Part shown: positions 57,561 through 64,000 of the stretch, piece after piece
Position numbering within the stretch: the stretch's first letter is position 1
Layout: every line of letters begins with the position of its first letter
Assembly: GCA_035079385.1 (NCBI GenBank)
Contig: JAVHKY010000049.1
Location: 1-64,000 of the forward strand
Direction: 5' to 3'
DNA from: Aspidiotus rigidus
Lineage: Eukaryota > Arthropoda > Insecta > Hemiptera > Diaspididae
DNA: 64,000 bases
The notes under the pieces: model-generated
What the model was told of the DNA's origin: nothing
The model's input: only the letters and a program-made list of their open reading frames with translations
Databases searched by the model: none
Made by a program: the position numbers and the translations under genes

Positions 57561-57957
57561 TGTGTGTAGAAAGATACCATTCTCCAATTTCTGTCCTTAT
57601 CATAATCCATTTGAATCCAATTGAAATTCAGCCCGAAACGATCAGCAGAAAAGGGGCCTTGTTATATGTGCAGAAAGATACTATTTCCCAATTTGAAATT
57701 CAGCCTGAAACGATCAGTCGAAAAGGGGCCCTGCTATGTGTGTAGAAAGATACCATTCCCCAATTTCTGTCCTTATCATAATCCATTTGAATTCAGTTGA
57801 AATTCAGCCTGAAACGATCAGCAGAAAGAGAGCCTTGTTATATGTGTAGAAAGATACCATTCTTTAATTTCTGTCTATCATCATCCATTTAAGTTCAATT
57901 GAAATTCAGCCTGAAACGATCAGCCGAAAAGGGGCCTTTTTATGTGTGTAGAAAGAT
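57196..57957. repeat. 104-bp tandem repeat, reverse orientation (about 7 units)
   Basis: Continues directly from the RNase H fragment with the same landmarks as 54298-55799. It is interrupted in the middle of a unit at 57957 by a 3.1-kb insertion and resumes at 61092. Confidence 0.92.
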
Positions 57958-60900
57958 TGTAGCGTCACAGCTTTCCAAGAGGGGTAGTGCCCCTTGAAAG
58001 ATGCTGAAAGTGTAGCCTAACCTATGCCCGAACAAGTCGAACCAAAAAGAAAAGAAACCAGGGATGCCACTCTGTCTCGTTAGATACATATAAGAGGTGT
58101 GGTCTGACAGAGAAGACCAATGAAGAATTTGGCCAGATTTTCTTGGAAGCTGGGGGGACAAAAGACCCACAATTTAGAAGCTAAGCTACACTTGCTAGCT
58201 TTCGGCGCTTTAAGAGAGGGTTACGCCTACTTGTTCCCTCTCCGAGTGGAATTATCGGCATATTCCACCGACGATTAACTTACAGAATAATTGTAATTAA
58301 TGAAGATTTCTTCTACTCGTAATATTACCGTAGAAAGAAGACTGAACGTATCATGAAATAAAATGACACTGGTTGGAGCCACGGAATAAAAACCATAATT
58401 ATGCCCGGGTTACGAGCATGCAAGAACAGACAATTGAAAAATCAAATGGATACGTGCACCCGAAATACGGGTCAAAACTGATAATAATGGAAATGAAATA
58501 AATCGGTGAACGACAAACAGTGCATGAACTTAATTATCAGGGAATAATTAAATGAGGTAACTCGTATTAATAGATACAGTTAATTATGATTAACTAAGAT
58601 GTGTTTGTCCCAAAAAATCCCTTCGGGGTTGAATTTGGAACGAACCAAAAATGTGGAGAATGGAACTTGTCCATATCAAAATAAATCGGAAAAACTGAAC
58701 AATTTTAGAGTGGGGAATAGGAGCGTGTCGGCGCTGCGCGACCATCGCCTTGAATATTATCCTCGTTGGCCTTACCTGGCCCGACCATGGAAGATTTCCA
58801 AAAGTGAAATGAGCAAAAGCCCGTCTGGAAAGTCTCACTGGGCGAATGGGGTACGTATATAAAAATAAAATAATAAAGGAAGAGAATTAAAGTCAAATTA
58901 GCGTAAATCAAATTACGTCCCAGATTCGCGGGAGACAAAACCACCAGCGGCGTGCTACAAAAAATGTAGGTGAGCTCAAAAAGGGCTCGAGGATACCGAA
59001 ACTAGGTCGCGCGAGCCGCTAGCTCAACCCAAAATTTTTAAATGCGCTCATCGGCGCCCAAGTGTAATATTAAAAAATATAGTGTACGAGCTTACTCGCA
59101 CGATTCAAACAGTAAAAAAAGAAAACGAATTAAAGGGTAAACGTAATTTAGCGTTCAAAACTTGGGAGTCTGCTATAATCAAATAATATTTTACTCACCG
59201 TAAATAAACGGAGCACATGTAGATCAGCTCGAAAACGCGCGCGTATCCGATGATCTGCATCTGAAAAGAAATGTAACCTTTCCTCCAAAGAATAATTTTT
59301 ACATCTCAGGAAGAGGACCTTTTGGGATTCAAGTTGAACGGTATAGGAATTTTTACGAACATATTGTATAATGAAGAGTGTGGCGTTGATGCATAATCAT
59401 AGTATAATAAAAGCAAGATAAACAAATGAAAAATAAGAAACATGGAAAATAGAGGAATAATTATGAAAAGTGAAAAAGACGCCTAAGCAGCGACAAAACG
59501 AAAATATAAAAGGACGATATAAAATAATAACTAGTGACAGCAGTTGGTGGATTGATGTTGGAAACCGGGTGGAAACATCTCGGTGCAAAAGATCCCGGAG
59601 AGGCATCCTGGCAAAATGGTACGAATGGCGAAATCATCGAACTGAGTTGTCATTGGATCGGCATTTGGGCAGCATTTGGGGGTCGGTATGGCCCCCGCAT
59701 AAGTGAGCCTAGCCGCTCATGGTCGTGAAACAATTTTTCCAACTACTGCAATAATACTAGCGCAACTTCTCGCACTCGAATCAGACAATCGGCGAGTGAA
59801 AATGATAAATTAGATATGTTTACACGAACACACGTTCACGAGCACAAGTTACTTGGCAAAACTAATTCTATTTATCTGATCGCTTGTTACATCAAGCTAA
59901 AATTTTGTGTGCGATTGAAATTCGAAATTTTAATTGTCGCGGTGCGGAATTTTCTCTTGTGACATGTACCGACACTTTAAAATCGAGATCAGGCGCGACA
60001 AAAAAAATAAAATAATAATAATAATAATCACGAGCGAGTCACTTTGCAAAAACGTAACAATATAATATTTTTCGAGAACGAATTTCGAACACAAGCTACC
60101 TACGAATTTTCTGAGGAACTCTATCGACTAACGTCAACATCATCTCTTGTCGACTCCTGTTCCGTAGACTTCCTACTTTGGCTGCTCCCATTCTCTTAGC
60201 AGCATCGAATCAAGAGTCGACAAGGAGTTATTGATTGGCTAGGCTTTCCTTACTACAAGGGCCATCTTTGGTAGATCAACCTATCACAATACTGGTAGTG
60301 ATAGCAACACATATACGCCCCCAATGTACAGAAACCCGCGAAAAAGCAACAGTCAGTTGACCCAAACATCAAGGGTGGCCGAAGGAGGAATTTGAATCCA
60401 CACGTGTTTGGGACCAACAGTAAGAAAAACTTTTTATAAAGATATGCATGTAAGAACAGAAGATGACTTTTACGACTTCCTCTAGTCTATGCATCCATCA
60501 GACCATCTCGCAGATGAACTGCATAAAGTCAGTCCTGCACATCCCCTGCTGCGGACTCATTGACAATTTCCTAAGGTCCGGCGGTAACAGAGAGAACCTT
60601 TTTAGGAAATCGTAAAGTAAAATAAGTAAAATAACTCGACACTCAACTGTATCTGTAATAGGGTTTATATAATCGGTTTGACTAACTTCCTTTTCTTTTC
60701 TCAAAAACAAGCAGGAAGATTCTCTGTGTTAGGTCCAGCCTCAAGGACAGTCATGCAGTATTGGTGTGCATGCGTACATTAATAAAAGATTTTAAAAGAG
60801 GGAGATGTAATTTAGAACCTAAAATAGGATTTAAACTGACTGTAGTCACAGATGTTTGAATAAACAGACTTATCGCCTTCTCTTTCAATAGAATATCTTA

Positions 60901-61091
60901 TACAAGGGTAGATGCGGTATATGCTGGCTATACCAGATTGCAATAGGCTGCACTCAAATATATCAAAAAAAAAGGTTAATACGGAAATATCGAGAAATAA
61001 TTCGTCTAATAACATACCTATATAGCAATTGAGACGTATTACCGGCAATTATATGCATTTTTGTTGTGCCTACAAAAAATGTGACGCTACA
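57958..61091. mobile_element. 3.1-kb insertion with TGTAGCGTCAC...GTGACGCTACA ends
   Basis: The ends form an 11-bp perfect inverted repeat starting TG and ending CA. AGAT lies on both sides (57954-57957 and 61092-61095), and the 104-bp repeat continues in phase across the gap, so this is a clean insertion with a 4-bp target duplication. TG...CA plus 4 bp suits a solo LTR or an LTR-derived element; a DNA transposon with short TIRs is the alternative. I found no terminal direct repeat, no PBS or PPT, and no recognisable protein. An (AAT)n run is at 60003-60030. CTACAAAAAATGT occurs at 58955 and again at the right end. Frames of up to 87 codons inside have no domain. Confidence 0.75.
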
Positions 61092-62315
61092 AGATACCAT
61101 TCCCCAATTTCTGTCCTTATCAAAATCCATTTAAATTCAATTGAAATTCAGCCTGAAACCATCAGCAGAAAGGGAGCCTTCTTCTATGTTTAGAAAGATA
61201 CCATTCTCCAATCTCCGTCCATATTATCATCCTTCAATTGAAAATCAGCCTAAAACAATCAGCAGAAAGGGAGCCTTGTTATATGTGAAGAAAGATACCA
61301 TTCTCCAATTTCTGTATTATCATCATCCATTTAAATTCAATTGAAATTCAGCCTGAAACGATCAGCAGAAAGGGGACCTTGGTATAAGTGTAGAAAGATA
61401 CCATTCTCCAATTTCTGTATATCATTATCCATTTAAATTCAATTGAAATTCAGCCTGAAACGATCAGCAGAAAGGGAGCCTTGTTATATGTGTAGGAAGA
61501 TACCATTCTTCAATCTCCGTCCATATTATCATCCATCCTAAAACGATCAGCAGAAAAAGGGCCTTGTTATGTTAGTAGAAAGATACCATTCTCCAATTTC
61601 TGTCTTATCATAATCCATTTAAATTCAATTGAAATTCAGCCTGAAACAATCAGCAGAAGGGGGGCCATGTTATATGTATAGAAAGATACCATTCCCCAAT
61701 TCCGGTCCTTATCATAATCCATTTAAATTCAATTGAAATTCAGCCTGAAACGATCAGCAGAAAGGGAGCCTTGTTATGTGTGTAGAAAGATACCATTCTC
61801 CAAATTCTGTCTTATCATAATGCATATAAATTCAATTGAAATTCAGCCTGAAACGATCAGCAGAAAGGAGACCTTGTTATGTGTGTAGAAAGATACCATT
61901 CCCCAATTTCTATCCTTATCAGAATCCATTTAAATTCAATTGTAATTCAGCCTGAAACGATCAGCAGAAGGAGGGCCATGTTATATGTATAGTAAGATAC
62001 CATTCCCCAGTTCCGGTCCTTATCATAATCCATTTAAATTCAATTGAAATTCAGCCTGAAACGATCAGCAGAAAGGGAGCTTTGTTATATGTGTAGAAAG
62101 ATACCATTCTCCAATTTCTGTCTTATCATAATCCATTTAAATTCAATTGAAATTTAGCCTGAAACGATCAGCAGAAGGGGGGCCATGTTATATGTATTGA
62201 AAGATACCATTCCCCAATTCTGGTCCTTATCATAATCCATTTAAATTCAATTGAAATTCAGCCTGAAACGATCAGCAGAAAGGGAGCTTTGTTATATGTG
62301 CAGAAAGATACTATT
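61092..62315. repeat. 104-bp tandem repeat, reverse orientation (about 12 units)
   Basis: Same family as 57196-57957, resuming at AGATACCATTCCCCAATTTC. A subset of units carries GCAGAAGGGGGGCCATGTTA and alternates with GCAGAAAGGGAGC(C/T)TTGTTA units near 61640-62290, a two-unit higher-order pattern. It ends at ATACTATT near 62315. Confidence 0.92.
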
Positions 62316-63423
62316 GGAAAACTGGGTATAATTTTAGACATTTTTCGTGAACTCTCATAAATTTATTAATGATGAAAAGGACACAATGGTTGACGGCACA
62401 TGCCACGATGACAGGATAGGCCTTCCATCCTCTGAGAAGTCACGAACGTATAACTAATTCGTAAATATTTCATCATTCGATACGCTTGCTTCCACGTCGA
62501 ATAAAAACATGAAGGCGTCGCGCATAGTGTCGAGCTACCAATCTTTTTTGACCGGACTGCGAAAATTTCGAGACTTTCAAAAAGTTGTGCGTGTACACGA
62601 GAATTATTTATTTGCGTTTCAAAATGTCATTCTTACTATGCTGTATAGTGGAAAAAACTTGGGAGTCCTTACGCGAGAGTACGTGAGAATCGATCTGACT
62701 ATCTTCCGAGGGAAGCACCCATTGTCGTCAACTATACAGTAATTTATCGTCTATTATGTTCGAATCTCGCCTTCCATATTAAGAAGTGCCATTAATGGCG
62801 AGGAAAGCTGGACATTTGTGGAGCGTGCATTAGAGTATCTTATATCAGCTGTACACACGCTCCTACTATTTTGAATTTGAAGAAATCTGTAGTTGAACTA
62901 TCCTTATTTTTCTCAACATATAGGCGGTTCCTTTTTTTTCTCTCTCTTCTTTCAAATTTTTGGTCAGTTTCTGTATTACGATCTCATAATTCACTATACA
63001 CTTTGTGAATGAACCAAAGAATTCAACGGTGTACGTAATCTCTTCTTTAGCCAACACATTCTCCGTATCCTACTCACTTTACTAACCTGGCTCTCCGGTG
63101 GATCATGTACTTTCAAAAGTTTTTGAATCCTCGATAGCAGGAAATACGACTAGATTGAAGATGACTAATTTTTATTCCTAAGTGTTGAATAAGAATGATC
63201 TGGGTCAAGGTTTAATTTAGACTCCTTTCCAACTTGTGCAACACCATTATTATCACGGATGGTTCTCGGCGCTATTCATCTGCCGAGGATTTCAGACCAA
63301 GCCTATGGATAGGGCGTAGTCTTTTCCACCATTAACCTACCTAAGAGGAGAAAGTGTATCGAAAAAAATTGTCAAATTTGGGTTCCGAAAGAAGCAAGAA
63401 CTCTGACCTACTATTAGCGAAAG
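62316..63423. other. unassigned DNA with one small ORF
   Basis: A 77-codon plus-strand frame, 62509-62742, starts at ATG (AAAACATGAAGG) and has mixed composition (MKASRIVSSYQSFLTGLRKF at its start). I recognise no family and see no splice or promoter support. The rest is AT-rich with no repeat. Confidence 0.3.
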
Positions 63424-63797
63424 GAAGAATACTCCAAAGGGTGAGTAAACAATGCAAACCGCAGAAAAAATTAAACGACGGGCACTTTGGTTGATAAACC
63501 ATCATCATCAGGATTGAAATGAAAGCAACTGAAGAACGGAAGAGAGAAAGAAGGTATTAAGATTGGCCAAAGAAGAAATTGCGGTGTGAATCATAAACCA
63601 GTTCAATCAGGCCATCTTCCGGAATTTACGTGTTGAGTACAGTAATGCCATCGGTGTTGCGATGACGCATTATCTCTATACGCTCGAGGGCGACGCGTTT
63701 ACGGTAGGAGTTCTCCTTATGGAGGAGCTTTTCCGATCCCTGGCGGAAGCTGTGGCCGCTGTTCATTAGATGATCTGCAAAAGCTGACTCCCCCAAG
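63424..63797 (-). mobile_element. third Penelope fragment, 3' end of the element
   Basis: On the minus strand this aligns with about 35110-34740: the end of the GIY-YIG domain region, the C-terminal codons, and the 3' tail with GCAAACCGCAG and TACTCCAAAGGGTGAG on the plus strand. It is about 85% similar by eye to the copy at 34716 and carries extra substitutions in the coding part. It stops abruptly at 63797, where a 27-bp minisatellite begins. Confidence 0.82.
63470..63511 (-). other. hammerhead-ribozyme-like core in the Penelope tail
   Basis: On the minus strand: CTGATGA (63511-63505), a GGTTTATCAACC hairpin, an AAAG where GAAA is expected, then GCCCGTC. The matching places in the other two copies read TTAAAGA or TTGAAGA, GGTTTATTAACC, then GAA(A/G) and GCGCTCGTC (34797-34826 minus; 38673-38705 plus). 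Taken together the family carries CTGANGA, stem II, GAAA and GTC in hammerhead order, as reported for Penelope-like terminal repeats. Each copy here has lost at least one core base. Confidence 0.4.
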
Positions 63798-63802
63798 GGA
63801 GT

Positions 63803-64000
63803 ATACTTTGTCGTACGATGCCAGCAAATATACTTTCATAGACGATGCCAGCAAATATACTTCTGGGTACGATGCCAGCGAGTATACTTTATTGTACGAT
63901 GCCAGCAAATATACTTTCATAGTCGATGCCAGCAAGTATACTTTCATAGACGATGCCAGCGAATATACTTTCATAGACGATGCCAGCAAATATACTTCTG
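63803..64000. repeat. 27-bp minisatellite running off the window
   Basis: TACTTTCATAGACGATGCCA then GCAAATA repeats about seven times with variants (TTGTCGTAC, TCTGGGTAC, TTATTGTAC in place of TTCATAGAC). As 27 is a multiple of 3, the minus strand has an open frame with a 9-residue repeat around LASSMKVYL. The frame reads out of the Penelope fragment and has no independent start, so it is not taken as a gene. Confidence 0.9.

Noticed and set aside
58599..59728. Several frames of 60-87 codons within the 3.1-kb insertion
   Set aside because: They overlap on both strands and show no domain.
57958..61091. Full LTR retrotransposon
   Set aside because: No pair of terminal direct repeats, no PBS or PPT and no gag/pol were found, so only an insertion of unknown class is claimed.

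Overview
This is a gene-poor, repeat-dominated stretch of a eukaryotic genome. It is most likely from an arthropod, probably an insect, but the sequence does not settle the order. The evidence is a long head-to-tail satellite array, short GT-AG introns of about 75 bp in the one intact gene, AT-rich intergenic DNA, and the mix of transposons: Penelope-like, copia-like, non-LTR with RNase H, MULE-type and hAT-type non-autonomous elements. No tRNA, rRNA, operon or CRISPR array was seen.

Layout. 1-14434: a 129-bp satellite, about 106 copies, interrupted near its right edge by a 518-bp non-autonomous element (called FamA here). The last unit belongs to an older, diverged version of the satellite. 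14447-15304: a 282-bp tandem repeat. 15805-17342: the only convincing host gene, a three-exon secreted protein of 240 residues and unknown family, whose second intron holds a 660-bp miniature LTR retrotransposon (TRIM). 17881-20110: remnants of retroelement gag (two CCHC knuckles) and copia-type protease. 20150-26905: two unrelated tandem families (about 165 bp and about 104 bp) in alternating blocks, split by a 1.6-kb hAT-like element and a small C2H2 zinc-finger ORF, and ending in six diverged relatives of the 129-bp satellite between inverted 165-bp units. 26906-34715: AT-rich DNA with several small inverted-repeat elements. 34716-38809: a broken Penelope-like element (RT plus GIY-YIG), a TIR element, and a second Penelope fragment folded into an inverted repeat. 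38810-52440: degenerate DNA with FamA pieces, two MULE transposase remnants (one inside an 800-bp element with a 9-bp target duplication), a 547-bp palindrome, a 280-bp tandem repeat and a small hAT MITE. 52445-62315: pieces of non-LTR RNase H domains on both strands, tied to large 104-bp arrays in reverse orientation, with a 3.1-kb insertion. 63424-64000: a third Penelope fragment fused to a 27-bp minisatellite that runs off the window.

The region reads as pericentromeric or otherwise heterochromatin-like DNA in which mobile elements insert into satellites and are then amplified with them. No multi-gene system was found. The most informative items are the TRIM in the intron, the nested insertions with intact target duplications, the higher-order structure of the satellite, the hammerhead-like motif in the Penelope ends, and the coupling of non-LTR fragments to the 104-bp arrays.
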